From Fimbriiglobus sp. (GTDB lineage: Bacteria > Planctomycetota > Planctomycetia > Gemmatales > Gemmataceae), in contig JANXTD010000272.1 of assembly GCA_025352585.1 (NCBI GenBank), forward strand, positions 1 to 6,356: a DNA stretch of 6,356 nucleotides. The letters are read 5' to 3'. Position numbers and translations under genes: made by a program. The notes beneath the pieces are model-generated. The model searched no databases and was not told the DNA's origin. It saw nothing but the letters and a program-made list of their open reading frames with translations. Positions 1 through 5,658 of this stretch are shown one piece after another (the stretch's first letter is position 1; the number at the start of each line of letters is the position of its first letter).

Positions 1-935
1 CCGAAGCGGCGGATGACCTGCTCCTCGTTGCGGCGCAAAAAGCCCTCGGGGAAGATCACGACCATCTTGCCGTGGTCGAGGGCGTCGATCGCCTCTTGTA
101 GCTCCGGCGCGGCCCGCCGCGCGCCGACCTCCGAGACGCGGATGACGTGGAAGACCCGCCGCATCAGGAAGCGGATGCCCGGCTTGTCGTAGACGTTGGC
201 GGTCATCATCGGCGTGACCGGCCGCGGCAGCACCTCGGCGACGAAGAAGGGGTCGAAGAACGCGGCGTGGTTGGCGATCACCAGCAGCGGCCCGTCCATC
301 GGGATCGACTTCAGCCCCGGCCCGTCGGCCCGCACGGCGTAGCTGAACTGCATCATCGGCTCGACGAGCAGCTCGACCATCGGCCGCGCGAACAGCGGCA
401 CCGACGCGACCGCGATCAGCCCCGTGAAGGCCAGCAGCAGCCGCGTTGCGGTGGCCCGCGCGTCGTCGGAGGCCTCGCCGAGCGACTCGAAGCCCCAGAC
501 GGCGGCCGCGACGGCGACGAAGGCGGCGACCCCGGCGAGGGTGTGGCCGAGCCGCCCCTGGCTCGCGCGGCTGCGGTAGCGCAGCACCGACCCCAGCACG
601 AAGCCCTCGAAGAAGGCGAACAGCCCGACGGCCCACGGCACCCAGCCATCGACGGCGGTCGCCAGCGCGGCGGTGACGAACGCCAAGCCGCTGGCGACCG
701 GCACCCAGCCGAGGACGCGGAAGCGGTGGTGGTAGAGGCGCGGGGCGACCATGCCGAGCAGCCAGCCGCCGAAGACCGCCGGGGCCATCGGCACCCCCTC
801 GACGCCTCGGCCCCAGAGGAACGCGGCGAGGGTCAGCCCGAGGACCAGGCCGGTCGCGGGCATCATCAGGTCGGCGGCGGTGTGGGTCCGGTCGGGCCGC
901 TGCGGCACGGCGGGGACGGCGTCGTACTTCTTCAT
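1..935 (-). CDS. Membrane-bound PlsC-type (LPLAT) acyltransferase with N-terminal multi-pass region, 3' end outside window
   Basis: Read on the minus strand from the ATG at 935-933, one open frame of 311 codons runs off the left edge. The C-terminal part has the signature of 1-acylglycerol-3-phosphate acyltransferases: the catalytic NHxxxxD box (N222, H223, D228, read as NHAAFFD), a motif-II-like stretch VFHVIRVS near residue 270, and the FPEG box (F295-G298) followed by FLRR. Such enzymes transfer an acyl chain to a lysophospholipid or related acceptor at the inner face of the membrane. Residues 1-210 are unusual for a plain PlsC (about 240 aa in total): they hold five or six hydrophobic segments (about 22-42, 50-66, 73-95, 98-117, 131-149, 164-186). 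The stretch LGWVPVASGL...GFVLGSVLRY...GRLGHTLAG recalls the later helices of MFS lysophospholipid transporters fused to PlsC (LplT/Aas type), but this is a resemblance by eye. No clear Shine-Dalgarno precedes the ATG. The family call is strong; the substrate is unknown. Confidence 0.9.
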   Translation of the reverse strand, partial: MKKYDAVPAVPQRPDRTHTAADLMMPATGLVLGLTLAAFLWGRGVEGVPMAPAVFGGWLLGMVAPRLYHHRFRVLGWVPVASGLAFVTAALATAVDGWVPWAVGLFAFFEGFVLGSVLRYRSRASQGRLGHTLAGVAAFVAVAAAVWGFESLGEASDDARATATRLLLAFTGLIAVASVPLFARPMVELLVEPMMQFSYAVRADGPGLKSIPMDGPLLVIANHAAFFDPFFVAEVLPRPVTPMMTANVYDKPGIRFLMRRVFHVIRVSEVGARRAAPELQEAIDALDHGKMVVIFPEGFLRRNEEQVIRRF

Positions 936-941
936 GGCGAA

Positions 942-947
942 GTTATA
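942..947 (-). promoter_or_regulatory. Candidate -10 element for acyltransferase, possibly a leaderless transcript
   Basis: TATAAC on the minus strand matches five of six bases of the sigma-70 -10 consensus and stands out in GC-rich sequence. The ATG at 935 begins where transcription would be expected to start (6 bp beyond the hexamer), and no Shine-Dalgarno is visible, so the mRNA could be leaderless. No good -35 box is found at 16-18 bp spacing, which keeps confidence low. Confidence 0.3.
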
Positions 948-1108
948 GAAGCGCGACGCGGAACTCCGACGCTTTGCGGGAATTCGTCCCGCCGAGGCGG
1001 CGACGGCCGGCCCCCGGCGGGCCGCCTGCGGTCGCGTGCCAACTTCGCCTGTTCAGGTCGGGGGGATTGGGGTAGGTTGCCGCCCGGAGTGGTTTGAGGG
1101 TTCCGGGC

Positions 1109-1114
1109 GGAGGG
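1109..1114 (+). promoter_or_regulatory. Ribosome binding site of the PEP-CTERM gene
   Basis: GGAGGG lies 7 nt before the ATG at 1122. It is a near-consensus Shine-Dalgarno. The frame is closed by TGA at 1095-1097 with no other usable start codon between, so this fixes the start. Confidence 0.75.
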
Positions 1115-1121
1115 CGTCGCG

Positions 1122-1862
1122 ATGGGCGGAGTTGGGGTTCTCGGCGTCGGCCTGCTGCTCGCGTTCCCGGCCCAAGCCCCGGAGCCGGCCGGCCCGCCCG
1201 CGCTGGAAATCTACGGCTGGCTCTCGACCGGCGTCGGCGAACCGGACGCCGACCGCTCGACCTCGTTCCGGGTCAACACCGAACCCGACGCGCAGGCGTT
1301 GGCTGCCGGGGCGATGGCGAGCCTCGGGGCGAACCTGACGCCCAACCCGCTCGCCTCTTGCTGGGTACAGTTCCCCGCCGGGCCGACTGCCGGCGCGAAG
1401 CCGACCACCGGCACGGCCGCCCCGGTCGTGGCGAACGTCAGCGGCCCGCTGGTCCTGTACGGCGGCTGGCCGGGCCGCGTCCACGACTACCCCATGCCCC
1501 CCCTCGGGCCGTACCCGAACTTCGGCATCGGCCCGCGTCTGGCCAACGGCGTCGGCGGCGTGCCCCTCGTCGGTAGCGTGTCGGTGCCGAGTCTCGAAGC
1601 GCCGAACGACCCGACGTTCACGCTCAACTCGGACCGTGGCGCGAGCAACATCGACGGCATCACGGTGCCGCCCGGAGGCTGGACCGCGCTGGCGTTGGAG
1701 GCTTCGCCCCCCACCGGCTCCGAGCCGGCGAACCCGCCGGAAGTGGCCGCGCCGCCGGAAGTGATCCGGGTGCCGATCGCCACGCCCGAGCCGGGGACAC
1801 TGCTGTTGGCGAGCCTCGGCTTGATGGCACTGGCGGCGCGGCGGACGCGCCGCGCACTCTGA
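1122..1862 (+). CDS. PEP-CTERM sorting-signal protein, exported, function unknown
   Basis: The 246-residue product ends with the features of a PEP-CTERM tail: TPEPG at 221-225, a hydrophobic helix at about 226-239 (LLLASLGLMALAA), and a basic cluster RRTRR at 240-244. In this family the signal is recognised by an exosortase-type membrane protease, and the processed protein goes to the outer surface or extracellular matrix; no exosortase gene is in this window. The N-terminus (GVGVLGVGLLLAFPAQA, about 3-19) looks like a signal peptide but has no Lys or Arg before the hydrophobic core, so it is atypical. The mature region is rich in Gly, Pro, Ala and Val with one Cys (C80); about 200-220 is a Pro/Glu-rich linker before the sorting tail. 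No catalytic domain is recognised. The start is supported by a strong Shine-Dalgarno 7 nt upstream. It converges on the kinase gene with 8 bp between the stop codons. Confidence 0.85.
   Translation: MGGVGVLGVGLLLAFPAQAPEPAGPPALEIYGWLSTGVGEPDADRSTSFRVNTEPDAQALAAGAMASLGANLTPNPLASCWVQFPAGPTAGAKPTTGTAAPVVANVSGPLVLYGGWPGRVHDYPMPPLGPYPNFGIGPRLANGVGGVPLVGSVSVPSLEAPNDPTFTLNSDRGASNIDGITVPPGGWTALALEASPPTGSEPANPPEVAAPPEVIRVPIATPEPGTLLLASLGLMALAARRTRRAL
1833..1853. terminator. GC stem-loop at the convergent gene ends (possible terminator)
   Basis: An exact 8-bp inverted repeat, GCGGCGCG (1833-1840) and CGCGCCGC (1846-1853), closes a 5-nt loop. It lies at the very end of the PEP-CTERM gene, where it encodes part of the basic tail, and just beyond the kinase stop codon on the other strand. 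Being symmetrical it could act in both directions, and the 8-bp gap leaves no room for a separate terminator. No U-tract follows on either strand, and the Arg-rich tail codons alone could create it. Confidence 0.25.
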
Positions 1863-1870
1863 AGACCGAC

Positions 1871-3571
1871 TCAAGCGGGCTGGTCCGCGGCGGCGTGCGA
1901 AGTCCACCACTGCTCCGCGTCACACTCCGACCACGACCCGAGGTCGGCGCACCGCCCGAGGTCCGCATCGACCGCCGCGGCGTTCGGGTAGCGGTCGCGC
2001 GGCTCCTTCGCCAGCAGGCGGGCGACGATGGCTTCGAGGTCCGCCGGCACTGGGGCGGCGTCGGTCCCGAGGGGCGCGACCGGCTGGTGGCGGTGGGCGA
2101 AGAGCACGTCGAGGACCGTCCTGCCGCTGAAGGGCGGCCGGCCGGTGAGCAGGAAGTGGGCGGTCGCCCCGAGGCTGTACAGGTCGCTGCGCGCGTCCGC
2201 CCCGGTGCCGTCCGCCTGCTCGGGGGAGATGTAGTCGGGCGTGCCCATCACCGACCCGGCCAGGGTCAGGTGGCCCGACGCGGCCGCCAGGGTCTCGCTC
2301 AAGACCAGGCCGAAATCGACCAGCTTGACCACGTCGAACATCCCCGCGTGGCGGCACAGTAGCGCGTTGCTCGGCTTGACGTCGCGGTGCACCAGGCCCG
2401 CCCCGTGGGCCTCGCGTAGCGCCCCACAGAGTTGCCGCAGGGCGTGGACCGCCCGCCCGTGGGGCAGGGGGCCGTGCCGGCGCACGATGTCCTCCAGGCT
2501 CACCCCGTCGAGGAGTTCCATGACGTAGTAGAACGTCCCGTCCTCGGTCCGACCGTAGTCGAACACGTCCACCGTGTTCGGGTGCTTCAATCGGGCCGTG
2601 GCTTGGGCTTCGCGCTCGAACCTCGCAAGGGTTTGCCGGTCGCCGGCGCGGTCGGGCCGGATCAGTTTGACCGCGCACGGCCGCTTGAGCAGCCGGTGCT
2701 CGGCGAGGTACACCTCGCCCATCCCGCCGGCCCCGAGCAGCCGCTTCAGGGCGTACGGCCCGAGTTGGCGGGCCTCGCGCGCCTGCTCACGGGCGTCCGC
2801 GACCTCGGCCTGGAGCGCGGTGATCCGGTGCGACCCGAAGAGCGAGACGACGAACCCAAACAGTAGCATTTCCGCTGTCATGACGCACGGGGGCGCGAGG
2901 TCCGGTAGGCGGGACGGGTCGGCCAGGATCAACCCGAGGTCCGTGACCATTGGGCAGGCGACCAGGGCGGCGTGGATCGCCAACATCCGACGCCGGGGGT
3001 GCGGGAAGACGAGGCCCCAGGCGACCAGGGCGGCCAGCCAGCCGAAGCCGTTGTGACTCGCGGCCAACTGCAGGAACACGGCGTCTCGGGCGACGCCCGC
3101 CGAGTCGGTCGCGGTGAACTGGAGCGCGCGGGCGATGACGAGGAGGCCCGCGTGGGGCACGAGGATGGCGAACTCCAGCACGCGGAGCCGGCGGACCGTC
3201 CCGGCCTGGCGCGACCACACGGCGACCGCCCCGGCGGCCCAGCCCGCGACGAGGACGGCCATGACGGACAGGCCGCCCGCGCCGACGACGGCGCGGCCGT
3301 AGGCGAGATCGACGCCCGTCACGGCCGTGCCCAGGACCGTGCCCCAAAGGACGCAGGCCAGCGACATCACGGCCGCGACACGCACCCGCAGCGTGTCGCG
3401 GAACGCGGCGGCTTGGCTCGATTGCGGGTCTGTCCCCGTTCGCGTGAGCGGTGAATCCGTGGTTAACGGATTGCCCTCGCGGGGGGCCTGCGAAGTCTGC
3501 CCGATGTCCGTCGTGAGCTCGCCCGCCGCGGGCCTCGCCGCGGAGTCGGTCGTCACTTGGGTCACCGACAT
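1871..3571 (-). CDS. Membrane-anchored Hanks-type serine/threonine protein kinase with N-terminal six-helix region
   Basis: Numbering is from the ATG at 3571 (566 aa). The protein kinase domain covers about 273-540 and has every catalytic element: glycine loop GAGGMGEVY (280-288), ATP-binding K302, helix-C E321, HRD (395-397) with K399 and N402, DFG (419-421), GTPDYISPEQ (443-452), D463 and R527. It should be an active, cytoplasmic Ser/Thr kinase. Before it come a Ser/Thr/Gln-rich tail (1-60), about six hydrophobic segments (near 63-85, 94-119, 130-152, 173-190, 196-216, 230-246) and a coiled-coil-like linker (about 247-272, ALQAEVADAREQAREARQLG). Many bacterial kinases of this class instead have the kinase first and an extracellular sensor last; I recall the sensor-first layout from planctomycete and myxobacterial kinases. 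The membrane region may sense a signal, but no ligand can be read. The frame stays open to a GTG at 3646, giving 591 aa; I prefer the ATG, though its Shine-Dalgarno is weak. Confidence 0.9.
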   Translation of the reverse strand: MSVTQVTTDSAARPAAGELTTDIGQTSQAPREGNPLTTDSPLTRTGTDPQSSQAAAFRDTLRVRVAAVMSLACVLWGTVLGTAVTGVDLAYGRAVVGAGGLSVMAVLVAGWAAGAVAVWSRQAGTVRRLRVLEFAILVPHAGLLVIARALQFTATDSAGVARDAVFLQLAASHNGFGWLAALVAWGLVFPHPRRRMLAIHAALVACPMVTDLGLILADPSRLPDLAPPCVMTAEMLLFGFVVSLFGSHRITALQAEVADAREQAREARQLGPYALKRLLGAGGMGEVYLAEHRLLKRPCAVKLIRPDRAGDRQTLARFEREAQATARLKHPNTVDVFDYGRTEDGTFYYVMELLDGVSLEDIVRRHGPLPHGRAVHALRQLCGALREAHGAGLVHRDVKPSNALLCRHAGMFDVVKLVDFGLVLSETLAAASGHLTLAGSVMGTPDYISPEQADGTGADARSDLYSLGATAHFLLTGRPPFSGRTVLDVLFAHRHQPVAPLGTDAAPVPADLEAIVARLLAKEPRDRYPNAAAVDADLGRCADLGSWSECDAEQWWTSHAAADQPA

Positions 3572-3613
3572 GGCAGTCTCGCGTTCGCGTTCGGGAGCCA
3601 GTCGCGTTGCCTT

Positions 3614-3641
3614 AACGTAGCGAGTAAGGAGGAGCTTTGAA
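3614..3641 (-). promoter_or_regulatory. Weak promoter candidate for the kinase gene
   Basis: On the minus strand TTCAAA (3641-3636) and TACGTT (3619-3614) are separated by 16 bp. They match the sigma-70 boxes at four and three of six positions. Transcription would begin near 3607, leaving a leader of about 36 nt before the ATG at 3571 and excluding the GTG at 3646. The match is poor and could be chance. Confidence 0.2.
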
Positions 3642-3670
3642 ACCACGCCACTGACGCGCTCGGCTCGCCG

Positions 3671-3695
3671 GGGCGGGAATCGGCTTGCCCCGCCC
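3671..3695. repeat. GC-rich inverted repeat (hairpin) upstream of secreted-protein gene
   Basis: GGGCGGG (3671-3677) and CCCGCCC (3689-3695) form a perfect 7-bp stem with an 11-nt loop. The right arm overlaps the candidate -35 box at 3685. No T-tract follows, so a terminator is unlikely. It could be an operator-like site or simply a product of high GC. Confidence 0.3.
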
Positions 3696-3713
3696 GCGCC
3701 CCGCCGCTATTGC
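3685..3713 (+). promoter_or_regulatory. Weak promoter candidate for the secreted-protein gene
   Basis: TTGCCC (3685-3690) and TATTGC (3708-3713) are spaced by 17 bp and match sigma-70 boxes at four and three of six positions. Transcription from here would start near 3720, giving a leader of about 29 nt that includes the GAGG ribosome binding site at 3738-3741. It would also rule out the TTG start at 3710. Confidence 0.25.
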
Positions 3714-3748
3714 CCGGCTACGAATTCCCACGGACGCGAGGCTCTGAT

Positions 3749-5074
3749 ATGCGCTGGCTCGGCACTTTCGCGACGGCCCTGATCGCGGCCACGGCCCACG
3801 GCCAAGTCCAACTCGGCGAGGAGACCAAGGTCGGCGACCTCGCCCGCGTCGAAGTGTCCCTCACGCTCCAGGGCACCATGAAGGTTGAGCGCGACGGCAA
3901 GCCCGAGGCGCTGCCGATGGCAGCGACCGCGACGCACGCCTTCGCCGAGCGCGTCGAGGCGGCCGACGCCCGCGGGGCGACCGTGCGCGTGCGGCATTAC
4001 GAGGCCGCCAAGTCCGCGGGGGACTCGGCCGGCGAGCGCACCACGCGCGAACTCGGGGCCGACCGCCGGCTCGTCGTCGCCCAGCGCGGCGACGTCGGCA
4101 CACTCCACTTCAGCCCCGACGGGCCGCTGAGCCGCGAGGAACTCGAACTCGTCGGCGAGCACTTCGACCCGGCCACGCTGCCGGGACTTTTGCCCAACAA
4201 GCCGGTGCAGGCCAACGACACCTGGGCCATCGCCCCGGACGCCGTCCAGCGGGTCTGCCTGCTCGAAGCGCTGGACAAGGCCGACTTCGCGGGCAAGGTC
4301 ACCGCGGTCACGCCGACGGCCGTCACGTTCACCGTCGCCGGGACCGCCGAGGGGATCGACAACGGGGCGGCGGTCAAGCTCACCGTCAGCGCCGTCGGGA
4401 CGTTCGACGTGGCGGCCAAGCGGGTCACCAACTTGAAGTGGGAGCAGGCCGACTCGCGGGCGCAGGGCGCGGCCAGCCCGGCAAGCGAGGTCAAGGCGAC
4501 GATCACGCTGACCCGCCAGCCGCTCGCCGAGGAGCCGAAGGCGCTCGACATCACCGCCCGCGCCAAGGTGCCCGCCGACGGCAAATCGACCGCGCTGATG
4601 ACCATGTTGCGTTACACCGACGCGGCCGGGCGCTTCCAGTTCGTCTACCCGCGCGAGTGGCACGTCGTCGGCCGCACCAAGGACCACCTCGTGTTGCGGC
4701 TGCTCGACCAGGGCGAGTTCACGGCGCAGGCGACGTTGACCGTCTTGAAGAAGCTCGACGTGGGGGCGCAAATGCCGGTGGACGACTTCAAGAAGCTCGT
4801 CATGGCGGTGCCGGGCTGGCTGCCGGAGACGGTCAGCGAAGACGGCGTGGTGCCGACAGAGGCCGGCAGCCGACTGTACCGGCTGACGGCCCAGGGCAAG
4901 CAAGACGGCGTGGCGGTGCAGCAGACCTTTTACCACCTGGCGAGTGCGCAGGGCGAGCAGGTCGCGGTGACGGTGCTGGCCCGCGCGGACAAGGTCGCCA
5001 AGGTCGGCACGCGCGACCTGTCGCTGGTCAACGCGGTGGAGTTCCCGAAGCCCGCCGCGCCCGCAAAGCCGTAG
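3749..5074 (+). CDS. Secreted protein of unknown function with a PsbP/DcrB-like C-terminal region
   Basis: The ATG at 3749 has GAGG (3738-3741) 7 nt upstream and begins a classical signal peptide, MRWLGTFATALIAATAHG, with likely cleavage after G18. The mature protein should therefore be periplasmic or extracellular; there is no lipobox. An upstream in-frame TTG (3710) would add 13 residues before the signal peptide and is unlikely. Residues about 20-260 are rich in predicted beta strands with alternating Val and Thr, and contain a single Cys (C170). Residues about 290-433 begin with FQFVYPREW (296-304) and end with a strand, helix and NAVEF pattern. That recalls PsbP, Mog1 or DcrB-like domains, where F-x-F-x-YP-x-x-W opens the fold; this is pattern resemblance only. 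The tail is PKPAAPAKP. I do not recognise a named family. Its last 47 bp overlap the convergent membrane-protein gene. Confidence 0.85.
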   Translation: MRWLGTFATALIAATAHGQVQLGEETKVGDLARVEVSLTLQGTMKVERDGKPEALPMAATATHAFAERVEAADARGATVRVRHYEAAKSAGDSAGERTTRELGADRRLVVAQRGDVGTLHFSPDGPLSREELELVGEHFDPATLPGLLPNKPVQANDTWAIAPDAVQRVCLLEALDKADFAGKVTAVTPTAVTFTVAGTAEGIDNGAAVKLTVSAVGTFDVAAKRVTNLKWEQADSRAQGAASPASEVKATITLTRQPLAEEPKALDITARAKVPADGKSTALMTMLRYTDAAGRFQFVYPREWHVVGRTKDHLVLRLLDQGEFTAQATLTVLKKLDVGAQMPVDDFKKLVMAVPGWLPETVSEDGVVPTEAGSRLYRLTAQGKQDGVAVQQTFYHLASAQGEQVAVTVLARADKVAKVGTRDLSLVNAVEFPKPAAPAKP

Positions 5075-5585
5075 TCTCGGCGTCGAACCAGCGCTTGACG
5101 CGGCCCTCGAACGGGTAGCGCGCGGCGAGGTAAGCGACGATCACTCCGATGCAGGCCAGCAGCAGCGGCGACGAGATGACGTGGAAGACGATCGCCAGGA
5201 ACAGGGCACAGCTAAACGCGACCGCCGCCTCGGCGAACTGCCCGCCGGCGTAGGCGTTGAGCAGCCGCTCGGCGTCCACGTCCGGGCCGACAAGTTCAGG
5301 GTGGTCGAGGTCCATGCGCTTCACAAGCTCGGCCCGCTTCGACCGGCCGGCTAGGTAGGCGGCCACCAGCACGAACGGCGTCGCGGCGACCCCGGCGAGG
5401 GCGATCACCGAGATGCCGTGGACGGTGTAGCGGTTGCCGGCGAGTGGCACGCCGCCGAGGGCGAAGAAGACGACCATCGCGAAGCCGGTCGAGGCGACGA
5501 CGAGCACGGCGACCATGCCGCGGCGGACGGTACGCAGCACGGCGAGCTTCTGCACGAACTCCGGGGCGTCCAGCGGGTGCGTCAC
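5028..5585 (-). CDS. Small four-helix membrane protein, function unknown
   Basis: The start chosen is GTG at 5585-5583, because GGAG (5597-5594) lies 8 nt upstream and the following sequence is continuous protein-like. The product is 185 aa. It has four hydrophobic segments (about 23-45, 57-80, 117-138, 139-158) in two pairs, separated by a charged loop (81-116, RSKRAELVKRMDLDHPELVG...DAERLLNAY). A basic C-terminal tail follows (RVKRWFDAE...RARRASGTPPR). Both ends and the long loop probably face the cytoplasm, given the basic residues beside the segments. No conserved catalytic motif is evident and I do not recognise the family. The frame stays open upstream through the palindromic element to 6107, but that stretch does not read as a sensible protein. 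The last 15 codons and the stop overlap the end of the secreted-protein gene on the opposite strand. Confidence 0.75.
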   Translation of the reverse strand: MTHPLDAPEFVQKLAVLRTVRRGMVAVLVVASTGFAMVVFFALGGVPLAGNRYTVHGISVIALAGVAATPFVLVAAYLAGRSKRAELVKRMDLDHPELVGPDVDAERLLNAYAGGQFAEAAVAFSCALFLAIVFHVISSPLLLACIGVIVAYLAARYPFEGRVKRWFDAETTALRARRASGTPPR

Positions 5586-5593
5586 GGTAACGG

Positions 5594-5597
5594 CTCC
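5594..5597 (-). promoter_or_regulatory. Ribosome binding site that decides the GTG start of the small membrane protein
   Basis: GGAG on the minus strand lies 8 nt before the GTG at 5585. No ATG in the frame is equally well placed: the next one upstream lies inside the palindromic repeat, in sequence that does not look like protein. The next downstream ATG (codon 24) would remove the first 23 residues, up to the edge of the first membrane segment. Confidence 0.6.
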
Positions 5598-5618
5598 AGA
5601 GTGAGGGCGGCGGGGGCT

Positions 5619-5647
5619 ATTGTGGGGGCGGGGCGAGGGAAACCCAA
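5619..5647 (-). promoter_or_regulatory. Weak promoter candidate for the small membrane protein gene
   Basis: On the minus strand TTGGGT (5647-5642) and CACAAT (5624-5619) are separated by 17 bp, with three and four matches to the sigma-70 boxes. Transcription would start near 5612, leaving a leader of about 27 nt before the GTG at 5585 that includes the GGAG site. The candidate lies just outside the palindromic element. Confidence 0.3.
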
Positions 5648-5658
5648 GGCAGTTTCCA

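Larger units (their letters stand above)
936..1121. other. Divergent intergenic region between acyltransferase and PEP-CTERM gene
   Basis: These 186 bp separate two divergent start codons and must hold both promoters. On the minus strand a TATAAC hexamer (947-942) lies 6 bp before the acyltransferase ATG. On the plus strand GGAGGG (1109-1114) is the ribosome binding site of the PEP-CTERM gene. The middle is very GC-rich and can form small hairpins, for example CCGCC/GGCGG near 989-1000 and a bulged stem 1005-1013 with 1019-1026, but none has a T-tract and such stems are expected by chance at this GC. No coding frame here is convincing. Confidence 0.6.
3572..3748. other. Divergent intergenic region between kinase and secreted-protein gene
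   Basis: These 177 bp lie between two divergent start codons. They contain a weak promoter candidate for each gene and a GC-rich hairpin (3671-3695). Close to the kinase start there is a short tandem GCGTTC repeat near 3580-3592. In-frame extensions by non-ATG starts exist on both sides (GTG at 3646 for the kinase, TTG at 3710 for the secreted protein), but they add sequence without a recognisable feature and are less likely than the ATG starts. Confidence 0.6.

Noticed and set aside
523..540. An 18-bp sequence shared with 5383-5400
   Set aside because: Both copies encode LAGVAA in membrane segments on the minus strand with the same preferred codons, so this is codon and composition convergence and not a repeat element.
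1005..1026. GC hairpin in the acyltransferase/PEP-CTERM intergenic region
   Set aside because: The stem needs a bulge, has no T-tract and lies in extremely GC-rich sequence where such stems are common. It is also upstream of both genes, where a terminator makes little sense.
147..1097. Long plus-strand open frame (316 codons) opposite the acyltransferase
   Set aside because: It is antisense to a gene with full PlsC motifs, is very rich in Arg, Gly, Asp and His, and has no recognisable domain. Long antisense frames are expected at this GC content.
1053..1910. Minus-strand open frame (285 codons) across the PEP-CTERM gene
   Set aside because: The Arg-rich composition is that of a shadow frame. 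The opposite strand has a Shine-Dalgarno, a signal peptide-like start and a sorting tail, and this frame also runs into the kinase 3' end.
3459..3473. Small palindrome TCCGT/ACGGA with a 5-nt loop in the kinase gene
   Set aside because: Five base pairs inside coding sequence are expected by chance, and nothing around it suggests a site.
3707..4936. Minus-strand open frame (409 codons) opposite the secreted-protein gene
   Set aside because: The composition is typical of an antisense shadow (Arg, Gly, Asp and His rich) with no domain. The plus strand has a signal peptide and a ribosome binding site.
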